Shown here: positions 10,901-25,900 of the stretch, in pieces
Numbering within the stretch: the first letter of the stretch is position 1
How the letters are laid out: each line of letters begins with the position of its first letter
Assembly (NCBI GenBank): GCA_026260175.1
Contig: JAKCWW010000773.1
Location: 1 to 64,000, forward strand
Direction: 5' to 3'
DNA length: 64,000 nt
Source: Reticulitermes lucifugus
Taxonomy: Eukaryota > Arthropoda > Insecta > Blattodea > Rhinotermitidae
The notes under the pieces: model-generated
Told to the model about the DNA's origin: nothing
Database searches by the model: none
What the model saw: the letters and a program-made list of their open reading frames with translations, nothing else
Translations under genes and position numbers: made by a program

Positions 10901-13900
10901 GGCGGTGATGTTCAAAGACCTGCATGTTCACCTGATCTCTCTGCCTGTGATTAATTTTTGTGGGGGTATCTCAAAAGAAAAGTTTTCATCTATAAGCCTA
11001 GAACCATCGAGGAACTAAAGCAGAAAATAAAGGAAGAAATAGCAGCAGTCCCAGAGCAGATGACTTGCTGGGTGATGGAAAATCTTTGAGAAAGATTAGA
11101 GCAGTGTTTGAGAAATGGTGTGAGACATCTGAATGACGAACTTCTCAAATCATAAAATGGCATGTACTTGTGTTCTTCAATGATAATAACTGTTACATAA
11201 TACGGTGAAACGTCATTGTATTATTTCATTTTGAAAACCATCAGGTTTTTTTCTGCCGCACTCTGTAATTAGTGAACTAACATCGAATAGCAGACACATT
11301 TATGTCATTTGTAATGCACACTGTTTAACACTGTTAATTTGGCTAGACTGATAGTGAATGTTATTTCTGCATGTTAAGCAAAATTTTGGGGTTAAAGTTG
11401 TAATGTAAAGGAAATATTACCTACCTTTGTGCCTTGGTATGTTGTTATGTGTAATCTAATGGACGTCATATTGAATGCTGGTTGCCACCTGGAATGCGGT
11501 ATGTATCACCATAGTTAAAGCCTAGCCTTGGTGGATTACACTGTGTCATGACCATTTACTTCCCTGGTCAACATTTGAGCATCACAGCTTGGGCACCCTA
11601 TTCTCCCCCTTTCACCTCCTCCTCCCAGATTGTCACATCCACTGTCCTACCTGCATTTTAGTAGTCGCTCTGTTTGGGAAGTCAGCCCAATAACATCTTG
11701 GGTAAGCTGTGTTTTGCCTTTCAATTCCAAATTGCCCATTTCAATCAGACTGTGCCAGGCCAGTGCTCCTGCCTGGTGTTGGAAGGTAAGATGTTTTGGT
11801 TATTATTTGAATTGTTAACTCTCTGCAGCATCACACAGGTTTTCTTCCTTGCATTTGTTTTGATTTGATTAGCATGGAGCTGTTGACAATAAGTGCATTT
11901 ATTTGTGTATGTAAGTAACCATTGTATGTGTTTTACTTTGTGATATATTACATTACTGTTATTTTTTATGGCTCTCATAATTGTCTTATGTGTGTGCTGT
12001 ACTCCAGCTGCATGTCCTGGCTTAATTGTTTTGGTGTAGGGTCAGACTTAAAGAACAGGTTTCAAGAAGAACTCAAAATGGAGGAGGTGTAGGGGGGTGT
12101 AACGCTTTGTGTGCTTTTGTGTATGTTGATGTCTGTGTCTTTCGGCAACCTTCATCCAGTATGGTGTGACTTGTGGGATGTGAAGACAAAAGGATTGCAC
12201 AAAGGGTGTGTATTATGATTACGTTAGTATGTTCAGTGATCACTTACTTGTTCTTTCAGTACAGGTCTCAGACTTGTTATACCTCAGAAAAAGTGGATTC
12301 TCTAATATTCACATGACTTTTTGTGTGTATCTTGTACAGATGTTTATGCATTGATGGAAATATTTATGTCATATAGTGTCAGTAGAATTTTCATTTCCCC
12401 TCAGGTGTGTGAGTTGGATATTATCTTCAACTTTGAGAAAGCATATTTCATCTTGGATGAATTGTTACTTGGCGGAGAGATTCAGGAGACCAGCAAGAAG
12501 AATGTCTTGAAGGCAATTGCGGCCCAGGATTTGTTACAAGAGGTTAGTTATGGTGATACTAGCATTGAACTCTAGAATATGTAGGTGCTGTAGTTGCCAC
12601 TGTAGACTGTGTTGGAGTGGGCTGATGGCAAATATGACTTCATCCTCTGAGAAGTACAATGAAATATGTAACATATAATTTAGTTTTAATATTCATATGG
12701 TTATATGATTTTGTGCCTGTTTAAAACATTTTATGCAATTATTTTGCATCAATTAATAATTTAGTTTACTACAGATGACCACGATTCATAGGCAGTTAAT
12801 TTCATGATTATGAATAACGTTTTCTAATCACAGCAGTCCATTGTAGGAAGAATGAAGAGATTCTGTATAATTGACATGGCATTCTGACATATCATTGATT
12901 GTACAGTACTGTGTTCAGAAAAAGAACACAACTGGGCACGAACGTTTTGTTCAGAAATTTAATGCATAATGGACAGTAATCTTTTGCTCACAAATTAAGC
13001 ACATAATGGATGGTTGTACTATTTAGATGTTAAGAGGCAGCTGATAGGGATGTTTCTCATGTTGTTCATCCCGCATGAATATTTTCTCCCATGTTTGTGA
13101 ATGTTTCAGTTCAGTTTACTTACTGTTCCCATAAGCGAGTTTGACACAAAGATCTCTTTTCTGTGTAGTGTATGAAATGTGTAATAATTTTCAGATGCCA
13201 GTCAGTTTCAACTTATTGCCATTTATTGGTTGTGAAACAAAGTTTTGTTCCTTTTTATTTTCCATGTGGTATTTTTCTCATGCCACTTAAATTGAATATA
13301 TCCCGATGAACTCATTTTTGTTCATTAATATGCTCTTTTCACTTGATACATGAAGTGTGGCAGGGGATATTTTATTCCAATTTTATTACGTTCTGGTGCA
13401 TTGTTCTAAACACCAGACAAGTTATCTAGTGATAGTTATACACTGTAGCAGTGACTTTCATGTGGTGAGGGCTAAACTTGTAAGCAGCTGTAAATTTTCA
13501 CTGTAGGTACTGTATGCTTCCTCTCATGAGTGTGCTGATTTGCCAGGTCACACTGTTCAGGCACGTGACGTTAGACTTGTGATGGTGAAATGTATTGCTG
13601 TTGAGGGGAAGTCATATTGGAATAAATGCATGATGATAAAAATGAGATAAAGAATAAATATGTCATGATAATTCACAGTATTAACAGTTGCATGATATTC
13701 CTAGCGTTACAGTGCATGACATCTTTGGATGAAAGAAATCTTGAAATGTTGCAGTGTTGTATTTCTGTTTCTGCCTGCATTACAAACCTGTAATCTTGTA
13801 GAATGTAACTTTAGGTGTGGCAAGGCACTGACTGAAGTCATTGATCACCAAGTGATTGTAATTTGAGTGCATGTGCAGCATATGGAGGACATTAAGTGGT

Positions 13901-16900
13901 ACTGGTAGCTGCAGGTTGCATGTAAGTGACGTGATGCACATTAGAGTAGTATAAAATATTGTGGGAAAGCACAGGTTCCACACTTAGATTAATAGTAATT
14001 TATATATTACCGTCAAACACAACAACGTTTCTATTATGTTCAACAATGCATAGTACATGTTTCGGTCAAAATGACCATCTTCAGGTATGAATGTACTTAA
14101 TTTAAAACCAAGTGGAATGCATTAAAATGCATTGCAATTTGTGAAATCTCGTAAATTTGACAATAGAGATAGCAATGGAGAGTTACGTATTTCATTTTTT
14201 TTTTTTAAATTGTTGAATTGTTTCTGTAATTGTTAAAATGTTTTTTGTGCAAACTGTATTCCTTTTGACTTGTTTCAGTATTTAGTTTTCTGATCTATTT
14301 ATATTTATCTGCATGCATACCATCTCTGGGAACCTCTAAGTTCTAATTATATGATTTGTTATTCTTTTTTAATGTTCAGTGTTTATTGGATTGCATGTGT
14401 TGTTCACGTTGTTATGCTTTGGGTGTCTTTACACTTTCTATTTAGTCTTTTCTATAGAGTATTGGTTTATGTTGTGCTCGCTGTATCCTAATCATGTTGT
14501 TTACTATGCACCAGATAACTAAGCAGCTGAATTATGTACCGTATTTTAAAGTTGGCAGTAATGTTATTAGTACTGAAAAATATAATAGTCATGCAGCAAA
14601 AGTGCCATCAGTGATGAGGTGCATGTCCACTAAACGGTAATATGTAAATAAATTAATCCTTTATTGAAGGAATTCAGATATCTGTGAGTTTAAATATTGA
14701 TAGTGAAACAGATCTCTGATATGGTTCATAGGTTTGGGATATACTGGGAATGTAGAGAAATTAGCGTGTTAGTAATTGTTTATCTTCTGGGGGAAACGGG
14801 CAAAGTACAAACCCTTCAGCTTTACTGAACTGTTCTTAACTTGTTACATAATGGCAGCATATTTACACATTAATATTTATTTGCACATTACTATTATCAT
14901 TATTATTATCATTATAATATCATCATCATCATCATTATTACGGTGACAATTTCAAATGCATTCTTGCTGTGGTCTTCTGGATTGTGACACCATATAGACT
15001 GGTAAATGGTTGCTAAGATTTTGGGGAATAACATACGACCACAAGGGTAGAAGGTCTTCTGCAATGAAGATGAAGGCAGTACATTCATCCACAATGTTAT
15101 GTACCAGCCAGACCTTATATTGTCATAACCCATAAACACCACGGTATGAATTATTAATATCAAGAAAACGTCAGTTCTCACCTAAAGATAATAGATGCTC
15201 AGGTGCTGTTTACTTGTCACTCACACGAAGTGAGTTTTTGCCATATAATCATCCTAATCTTCGAACATATTACACTGGAACAAACCTTGTCACTGTCTGG
15301 AAAAATTAATTTTAATAATCTGTAGGTGCTTCCTTAGTGTACAATGGTTGCTAGTCATATTACATGTTTATGCTTTATTTGAGCCACACTGCAGAGGAAT
15401 GGATATTTATGTAATGGTGCTTGTGTTGAGAGAGGAAACCAAGAGATATATTAATGTTAATTCTGATAGTGCTATATTAAATGTTTGATTTTTTAATCTC
15501 GTTTAGTATATTATTCACAAATTTATGTGATGATATTATTCCTAATATTTCGAATTTTTGCTGTCGTGACATGATTTGTGGCCCGAAGGATAGCTGTTCT
15601 GGCTGTTCTGATTTGTGGCTCACAGGCTAGTTATCGTGACATGATTCGTGGCCAAAAGGATAGCTGTCATGACATTATTTCTCCTGCATCTATCTATCCT
15701 TTAAATAGATCATGATTGCTTTCTTTCAAATTCCTACCTACTCAATATCATAATCATTTTTTCATTTCAGAACTATATGATGCCTTTATTTGAAGCAGCA
15801 ATTTTAAATAATGCATGACTGTAGTGTTTTGCAGCCTTGTTCTTTCTTGAAAAGAGGCACATTATTCCATTATTTCAGTCCATGCCTTTTGAATATATTA
15901 TGCATAGTTTTTATTTTAACCCTTCCCAGTCTTCTGTCAGAAGGCTTCTGACAGTAATTTCCCCATACAGTTCCACTATCATTAGCGTTTGTCACCAAGA
16001 TTACAAATTTGCTACCACAGTATGATTGTGTTGACTGCTATTTTACATTCCTTAACACCTCTTCTAGTAGCCCACATATAGGAAGAACGGATGGCAGAAA
16101 TTGTAATTGACACAAGTGCACAAAATGGTGTTTGTTGTGAATTTTGCACAGATTAATTAGTAGGTGGTAGGAGAGAACTTAGGGGGGTTTTAATGTTGGC
16201 ACAGATTATGTAAACATGCATAACTGTAATTAATGTAATTTTGAGAATTAATGAGTGTATTTAAAGGTTGTTAACTAACACTGGCCCTTGTGCATGACAG
16301 AGCTAACAAAGCAAACTATGATGTACATATCTGAGGTGTGAATATCAATATCCTTCATGAAAATGTTGTGTATTTGGCATGCTTTCTTGAGTATTACTAT
16401 TTCCTATCAGTCTAACCTTTATAGTCTGATAAAGTGTTTTGTGTTTTATGGAATGATGCTGTAAGTAGCTCACATTATGTAGTTTTCATGCTAGATGAAT
16501 GAAATATGAGTATAGGACATGGGTGTAGTGATAGGAATAGGGATTTATAGCTCCCAGTATTATGAGGTTGACAGTTGTGTTTAAATTTAGGGTAACACTT
16601 TCGTGTCCAGGAATAGGGGATTTTAAGTCTCCAGTTTTGCAAGGCTGGCAGTCATATTTCTTGAAGTTGGGGGTAATAGTATTAGTAGTGACTGAATATG
16701 ACACTGCACTGTGTACACGTGCTCTCACAATAATGCAACCCAGCTGGTTAAGGGTAAGACAGTAAAAGTGACCAGGGTGTTGTAGATGATGGACTGGTTT
16801 CAGTTCAGGAATGACAGTCTTGATTGACCAACAAACTGTTGTTTGGAGGTAAAGTTTTGCAGTATTGTAGAATGTGGGTGAAGATTTGTAGTTAATTGTG

Positions 16901-19900
16901 AGTAGGATATTTAATTAAAATGTATGTTTTACTTTTATATGTCTGTCCTTGCTCTGCCTAAAGACAATTGACATTTTTTATGTTGCAAACTGTGTTAGTT
17001 GTGGGAATGCTTGCTGTCACTGTTCTAAGGCGTCTCTCATTTGAATATCATGTGAATTGTAATCAGAATATTCTGCATGATTCTGTAGAGTAAGTTGTGT
17101 TGTGTTCTGTAAATGTCTTCCACACTTGAGTGACCTCATTTCCTTTGACACTTTGATTTTGTAACTAGAACATAATCAAAATTTAATTTACATTTTATTT
17201 TTCTGTATGGAAACGAAGGCAGTAAAAATTGTTATACAGAATTTTAACATGCAGGAGATGAATTTGAAAATGAAATGAGATTTCTCATGTGACAGATTAT
17301 TTATTTATCTATTTATTTGTAGTTTACTGAGCAATGCTGCCTGTAACAGAGGGGTAGTATTACATTTATATTCTGATGTTTATGTTGGGTTTATTTAAAC
17401 AAGGTACTGTTATTTATTTTTGAATGTTTTTGCCAGAGGTGCATCATTGTTAGTTTTTGTATCCTGAACATTCCATTGCCTAGGTTTTACATTGCAAACA
17501 TGAACATTTCAGAAACTGGCTCACTTCTATCTTCAGGTAAAAGTTACCTAATCTGATGGATCTGTTTGAATGGTTTAGTGTTAGGGGCTGTATTTTTCCA
17601 TTGGACCCATCAGATTAGATATGTCATGTTTCAAGCATAAAATTTTGACGATGGCTAACATAAATATGTATAGGTTGACTGAGGCACCATAGTGTTGGGT
17701 AATGTATACACTGAATGCTGTGAAAATTTAGATACTCAGAACTTGACTGATACTGTCTTATGTCAACACAGTAATTTGTCTTGCTGCTTGGTATTGTAAA
17801 CAAGGTTACATTGTACCAATGTGACATGTTACAAAGTAAATGGAAGAATGCTGCTTGGAATTAAGTAGTGTATCATTTGAAAGTAGGCTATAACTGTTTG
17901 GATAATTTATAAAAATGAGGTTATAATATTTGTGGAAGTGAAAGTTTAGATACGGTTTAGTGTACATGAAATGTGTGAACTTACATATCCTGCTTAGCTA
18001 TGTTGTCTTACAAGAATGGGAATATCACTTGCACTGGTATTGTTGATGAAAATGCCAAAAGAGAACTGTTAATTGTACAGAATGATATATGATTAATTAC
18101 GTGAGTATGCGTCTGAGATCAGAATATCAAATCAGTAAAACAAGAAATTCAGGCTTTTTTAAGTTAAAAAAAGCAAAGAAAAGCTGATGATGGCTCAGGG
18201 TAATGTACAATGATGCGCACAATATGTACTGTACTTTAATATAATATTTGTTGTAGCATCTCAGAGGGACATGGGTTTTCACTGTCTTCTGTCAAATGCA
18301 GATATGCTAACTTTATATGGGTCTGAAGTAATGTCCATTCCATTTTTGATAAAACACAAAGTTATGTCATGTTGTGTTGTTTCTCATAGGTTATGCCACA
18401 GCTATTTGTGGGTCATAGTTAAAATTCTTTCCATGCTTTTTATATAAAGATGAAGAGAACAGTGAATTCTACCATCTTTTGGTTATACTTTAACCTTGAC
18501 CTTTACACTGTTGGAAGCTGTCTGCCACCAGTGTTACAGATTTATTTTGATCATGTGCTGAATGTTACAGCTTTTCTCTTTACATTCTTTGACATCTCTT
18601 AGTAGTTCACGTACAGGAACAATAGATGGCACAAATTTTATACCAAGTTATTTTTGTTAAAAATGTTTTTATGAACTGGTTTGTAGATGATAGAACTGGG
18701 GGGGCATAAACAGATGGGAGAGTGTTAAACTACTAGTTTAAGGTCATTCTCAAAAGACAACACTTATTTTTGCCAGAGGCAGTTAGAATTGTGTTTATCA
18801 GTTTGTCTGATTGCTGTGACTGAGTTGTCGTAAGTCTCGGACAGTACTGATGCCAGTTTCTTTAATAGAGTAATTGTAATATTTACATCACAGTACAGGG
18901 ATGTTACGGTAGCTAATTCTTGATGAGGGTGTTGGTTGTCACCTGTTGGAACAAAATGTAACAATAGATTGTGGCATCTTATGCCTGCATTTTAAACTGT
19001 TCAGAGTATTTGTCAGTAAATAGCAGTAGTTTCTCTGAAAAAAAATACAGTATGCAGCTATGTATTTATCAGTTCATGTAATTTTAATTACAGAATCGTT
19101 GTAATTGCAAAATAATGCCCATACCAAACCCTTTTATCAGCTGCATGAATGTATTTATCAACATAAAATTAATATTTATGCCAATAAATACATACATACC
19201 TACAGTGTTTAATACATTGAGCTCTTGCAAGTTAGCCTGTTTGCGTACTTTTGTCGGGTTTAGAAGGACTGCTGTTAATGTAACATTAACTGATTTGTTG
19301 GCACATAACACATACACTGTATCAGTTAAATGCAATATTTTTTAAATGTTAAAGGAGGTGGTACAAATCAATTACTACTGTGTTTTAAAGTGTTAACATG
19401 CTGACAGCAGACATGTCACATATGAACGATATACCCCTTTTTAATGCTACCCTGAGACTGCAGTTGTCCATGTGTCATGAAATGCCAACTAGAGATCTTA
19501 AGAAGTATACTGTGTGATATGGTGTGGTTGTCTAAATACAAAATTATGCTCCTGAAATTGTTTGTATATAAAGTACCCACACACAGGTTACAGTCTCATT
19601 ATGTTCAGATACATCTTCCCTAAATCTGAGTTTGTAATTACATTGTCAATTTCATGGTCAAACATGAACCCAGAAATTGTAAGTACTACAGTGAACACCA
19701 TTAGAACAAACGTTTTTGTTACAGAAATTAAGTACTAGTACTTAGCATACCTGACTTTTAATCTTGCCAAGTAGTAGAGATGTTTCTGTAACAAAATTTT
19801 GTATAACAAAAATCTCTACCACAGAAGCATAATACCACTGTATAATCTGTTTAGCCGTTATACATTTGAGATACGAAAATGTAACCACTATTTTTAAGAA

Positions 19901-22900
19901 GGAGTTTTGTGTTTAAAGAAAATGACTTCAGCATTAGTATGTTTCCTTTATTGTAAGTCATTCAGTGTAGGTGGAATATAGTTGCATTATTTTATTTTGT
20001 AAGGAATGCAGATCGTCTATTCTTGTCCATCTGAGAATGCCACAGTTGTTGCTCAACCCAAAAGCGTAATAGGCCTGAAGACTGACATGTCAGTTTGTTA
20101 ACACTACAGAACAGACAGTGGCTAATCTTGCAGGTTGCTGTCTGACTTGAGAAAACTTTGCATGAAAGATGTAGTGTGTGTCTCGTTTAATCTGTTTGTA
20201 CCATTAACTTGTGTTTATGTTCCACACTTGTGTTCAGTGGTATGTGTCTGTATGTCGTATTTCTGAACTTTGTATCTGTGTGTTTATGCTATAACAAATA
20301 AAGGGAGTAGTATACAATAGTATAACGAAGTAGGTTTCATGTGTGTGTGCACTTACACTAAGGATGGAAATATCACAAAGAAGTGTCTTATTTATTTGCA
20401 AGTTGTTTTATGGCACTGTCAGTAACTTAGATTTTATAGCATCATACGATTGGTTGATAGTGACTAATGAAGTGCATAGGATGTGGAGCAAAGCTGTCAT
20501 GGCATAATTTAAGGTATTAGTCTGGTATTTATATGGAAGGACTGAGAAACCCGTGGAAACCAGAATGGTCGGTGTTGAAATTCAGATCAGGTGTGTCACA
20601 TACTGTGCTCACAGAAAACATAGTTACTCAGTGTTAATTTTGAAATAGTGTTGAAGTGTTATAAAGGAGAAGAAGGGAGAAGGGAATGAGGATAGGAAGG
20701 ACACACAAAAGGATAAATCGAATGAAGAAGGGGTGATCAGTTAAGGCAGTAGAGATGTGATTTGCCCAAAGGCACCAAACCCATGCATGTATTGAAACAT
20801 CATGGCAAGATCATAGTACATATTCAGAGCTTCACGTGCACATATTACTGTGGTCTTACATTTGTGTTGGAGTTTGAAACTTGATGTTATAAACTGTGCT
20901 TAAACTGTGAACAGTAACAAATTTTGGTTGCATTATCAGTGCCTCGTAAAAGAAATTGAACACAATTGATACAAGAAGTGTTTTGGTTGTTAAAAGTCAG
21001 GCATGAAATTTTTTGTGCAACTGTTATTGCAAAAGAATTTAATAACACAACCAGCCAAAGTGAGAGAGCTGCATTCTCCATCCATTTCATTTGAATGTAA
21101 ACGCAGCACTGGCATACCACGACCACTTAAACGAATGTAAACACAACAGCAGTGGCATATTGTGTCCATTTCAGCTGAAGGCGAACACAAACTTCAGTGG
21201 TGTATTGTGTCCACTGCAGCTGAATCTAAACACAAACAGAGCAGTGGCATACTGTGGCCACTGCAGCTGAATCTAAACACAAACCGAGCAGAGGCATACT
21301 GTATTCATTTCCAGTGAATGTAAATAGAAACAAAGCAGTGGTGTACTGTTTACTTAACTGAATCTAAACACAGACCAGTGGCATACAGTGTCCACTGCAG
21401 CTGAATCTAAACACAGAGCAGAGGCATAGTGTTTCCGCTTCATTTGAGTCTAAACACAAACCGAGCAGAGGCATACTGTATTTATTGCCAGTGAATGGAA
21501 ACAAACAGAGCAGTGGTGTACTGTTTACTTAACTGAATGTAAACACAGCCCAGTGGCATACTGTGCCCACTGTAGCTGAATCTAAACACAGAGCAGAGGC
21601 ATACTGTGTCCACTTCATCTGAATCTAAACACAATCTTAGCAGTGGCGTACTGTGTTCACTTCAACTGAATGTAGCTGTAAACGGAGAAATGCAGTAAGC
21701 AGCAGTCACAAGACGCAAATAAAATGAATTCTACTGAGAATGTAGCACGCATTTTGGCTGAGACATCAGCTATTGTGAGCAAGGATTTTCATGGTTTCCC
21801 TCAGTCACTCCAGGTGCATACTGGGGTAGTATCCTGAGATAGGTCATAGCATTTCCACGCCAGTCCTTTCAAGTTCACCATGCATGATCATCCTCTTGTA
21901 TTATTCAGAACCAAATAACCTCTGCAGTTGATATTTTATTAAATAAGCTGTGTATTGTCTATTCCATCACGTGCATGCAGCTGTCACATAACATTGCAAA
22001 AAAAACTTTTAAAGTATACATACCATCAATAATGACCCTTGAAGTAATATGAAAGTCTGTTGTTTTGTGTGAGGAATGCTTGTGTAACACATGCTGTGCA
22101 TAGTTCGCATGTTGGCAGAATTATCATCTGAACGTTGAATTGTTTATGGTTGCATATCATGTTCTGCCATATAGAAGGTGATGCAGAAGCAGTGCAGCAG
22201 TTTCCTGTCCTCCATATTGTATCCTGTCGTTAAAACTGTTCAAACTGGTGACTGCCACGGTGGATACATGGTCCACCTCTGTCATGGACACTGGTCGAAG
22301 ATACAGCATAAGTTGTTCATGTGCCAGCACCCTTCAAACCCCCAAAAAGCCACTTTCCTTGGCAACTGACAGCATGACTTAAAACTGTAGTGCTGCTTTT
22401 GCTTCATCTTGTATTTCATGGTTGTTTTTGATGTAGTTTAATACAGTATGTGCAGATTCACTTCTTACCTCACATGAAGTAGTGTTTTAATTACAAAGAC
22501 CAAATTGTCAGTGTTATAGGAAAATCGGTTTATTTTGAGAGTCCTGTAAAACACATGAATTCATTGTGTGGGCAAAATGATGCACAATGTTTCAATGTTA
22601 AAGTAGGTGGTATGTATAGTAGCCACTGTCCTTTAAAGGGTTCAGTATAATATCTTCAACATATTCCTCATACACTTAAAATCAAGTCGGTAACGTACAA
22701 GGCAAGTTTGGTTAACATCAGTGGTGAAAACTTTAGCGTGTTATATTGATCAACTTCTTGGAGTGGTTTTGTCTGTTACGATAGTTAATGCTGTTTGGTT
22801 GTGGTAAGATTCGTGCACTGGAAATGATATAAATAGCAGACTCAGTCTCAGCAGTTTGTCACACATGCGTGGTGTTTTAGACCTTTCTTTCGTGCTCAGC

Positions 22901-25900
22901 CCTGCATCTGCCATACTGTTTCATTAATTGTGTGTTCACTTTTTCTGGTTTTGTTTCCCCTCTCATCACATATCACTACCAACATGTGAAAAAAATTGCA
23001 TGACAAGACGTTCGGTGTAACAGTACTCTTTGTGGGTAGCCCAGTCATAATAGTGACGAGGCTGTGTACTGTATGACTGGAGAATTGACCATCCATTGCC
23101 AGCAGAGGCAGAGATTTTACTCTGTGCCATTCCATGCACAGCAGTTCTGAGGCTTGGCCATCCTATCCAGCAAGTTCAGGGAGCCCTTAATTTTCTGGGG
23201 TAAAGCTGGGACATGACACTAACCATTCACTTCTGTCTAGTGCCCAGAGGTTAAGAAAGACTGGAGCTAAACCTCCATAAGATGAGCAAGACTCATAGTA
23301 TGTTGCAGTGAGAATTCTTTACCTCTTACTTGGTGTTACTGTGACAGAAGTACCATTTGTTTTCATCGCTTCTGCCAGTATTCATAAACTAAATATACTT
23401 CCAGCATTATGCCCTTGAAACAAAAGTATGTGTAGATTGTGTACAGGTGACAGTACAATAATTGTATAGTGAAGAGAGGCATTCTGACCCTGACTCTGTT
23501 TTCAGTACAGTGGACAGTGTGTTGAGGTATACTTACAACATTTTGTTGAGTTGGATTATATAATCTCTTTAGGTCATTGAGTTTATTTTTCAATTAATAT
23601 TTTTTATAGAAGTGACCAGGATTAATAAGTCCTTACAATGGAAAGCAGTTTGTTGAAGGTAGGATTATATGCAGTTTCTGATGTAACTGTCTGGGAGAAA
23701 CTGAAGGTTCAACACTCCTAATACCATGGCCTGGCATTGAACACAATCCTGAGGCAGTTCCATCCATTCCCCCTTATCACTGCACATCTCGGACTGTTAT
23801 CCTCATAGTTCCTCCTTTGTCTTTGAAATGGCCACTGTGCAAGGGGTTTCTCCATCAAAATTACGTATGTGTTTCTAGCTATGTACTCGGCCCATTATTA
23901 CCTGTTGTGACATGTCACTACACTAACAGCTGCAGGTGACCTGTATAAATCACAGATTTTCTTGTTATGTAATATACATCCCAGCTATTTACACAGCTCA
24001 TCATAACGTACATTTTGCTGCCCTAAAGGCAATACCAGGTGATCTGTGTGAATCACACATTTCCTTGTTATATAATATCCGTCCCAGCCACATACACAGC
24101 TCATCATAACCTACATTTCACTGCCTTAACAGCAATACCAGGTGACCTGTATAACTCACACTGTTTCTTGTTATTTAATATCCATTCTAGATACATAACC
24201 AGCCCGTGATGACATACATTGCAATACGCTTTTGCTAGGTGACCTGTATACATCACTGTTCCTCATTACATAAAGTCCACCCTAGCTCCTGTATCTGTTT
24301 CCCAACATATATGGGGTCAAATTTGTGAGGAACTGTACATAAAAACTTTTGTCATGTCTGGGGATCAAATCCATGGACTGTGAAGCTTCTTCCATCAGCA
24401 AATGGCTTCAATCCATATCCTGCGTATGGTAGAACAGTATATTTAAAGAAAAGTTTACATTTAGTTAATGTATATGTGTAAAATGCTCTGTACACACCAG
24501 CCCAGTCCTCATTAACCAAATGTTTATTATTTCTTATGGGTGGAAATTCCCTCCTTAACAGGGATTTGTTTTAAGTGGTATTTTTGTGGTTCCAGCTGAC
24601 CACAGACTCCTTGTATTTGTATGTCTGTAGCACAGGAAGAGTTTAGGAAAGGCAGATGTGAGCTATGTGCTCTGGCAGTTCTGTGGCTGTAAACATGTCT
24701 TACATTGATCTGCATTATATTCAGTATCATAAGGAGCAATGGCTGTACCTTTAAGTTTCAAAAGTTTTCATGCAAGTAGAAATGATAAAGCCTTCTCTGG
24801 TGACCAACTGCAGCCCTTTGGAGCAAAGTCCATTTTAAAAATCTGCTGTCTCTATCATCAGGGAGTTATGTCTCTGATGATGGAGACATACATGGTCTGT
24901 GAAATGTTCAACTCTTCCTGTTCTCAACTGATGCAGCTGGTTGCCCTGGAAGATTTTATCACATTATGCAACATTATTTACAGGGCTGAGAGTGTGATTT
25001 TTGATGAATGTATGTATTTTGTGAGCATCAAAATGAATGGTAGTGACAGAAGTGTGTACAGTTGATTCTTGCCAAATGCAGGAGTTACATTTATATTTAT
25101 CAGAACCATGTTCAACAAACATAAGAACTTGTGGGAAAATATCATATGAGGAGTTTTGTATATTCATACTGAATATAATTATTGTATAAATGTTTTCCAA
25201 ATAATAACAGTATGCATGGGAAATCAAGTTACGTGGTTGTATTATTGGATAAATGCAGTGAATATGAAGATTGCAGTTTTCTGGGATGTGACACTGTGTA
25301 CTCTGGCAGGTGGTTACCATTGTTTTGGAGGTGCGTACTGCCTTTGTCTTCAGGACAGTAGTTAAAGATGATTGAGGAAGCAGGTTTCATTTTACTAGAT
25401 TGGGACTTTTGGCACCAACAGAAACTACATATAACCAAACAGTATTCACAGATGTTAGCGCAGTTTAAACGTTGCTCTTGAAATCTGTGTTTGGCAGGAT
25501 TCTGCTGCATTTTATGAAACGTAGCATTTTAGATGTTAATTCTCACATCTCACTATTGTGCAGTTCTGAATCACTTGAAGCCCTGAAATAGATTTTGTTC
25601 TGTAGAGGCTTGCAACAGTTGATTTTCTTTCCCCTGTGAAGGATGAAGCAGTTGAAGGGGCACTGAGGGAGATGGGGCTTCTGTAGCTGCAGCTCAACTC
25701 AAAACTTGGAGCAGCTGCCAACAGACATCTCATGAAGCCTTCTGTAACTCAGCATCCATCAGAACACTATCAAACTGAAGTTTCTTCCAGTACTGGTTTA
25801 AGCCTCTTTTGATTGTGAGATTTGATGTTGTGTGGTCTTCTGTCATGTGACACTTACAAAAGTTTGGTTGGTGGGTATCACCATTTCAAAGGAACATGCT

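Larger units (their letters stand above)
9370..11265. mobile_element. Composite inverted Tc1/mariner (DD41D-type) element
   Basis: Two degenerate mariner-type copies face outwards. The left (minus strand) is nearly complete; the right (plus strand) lacks the N-terminal half. Outer ends are inverted repeats: cagggtgcagcagaaaag at 9370 and the reverse complement of ctgccgcactctg ending at 11265. TA lies on both outer sides (9368-9369, 11266-11267). Together they make a large hairpin with arms of about 650-720 bp and a spacer of roughly 500 bp. It sits between AP-1 sigma exons 9186-9294 and 12405-12542. Confidence 0.85.
12543..25641. other. Long AP-1 sigma intron (13 kb)
   Basis: No further coding exon was recognised. 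Outside the repeats listed separately, it is plain T/G-rich plus-strand sequence with scattered short ORFs that show no conserved features. Stretches such as 12600-13980, 17640-19680, 19850-21060 and 21700-23020 hold nothing I can name. Confidence 0.5.

Noticed and set aside
24739-25065. 108-codon ORF starting [15 protein letters not shown]
   Set aside because: No recognisable family or splice structure; it ends just before a family A repeat and sits in an AP-1 sigma intron.
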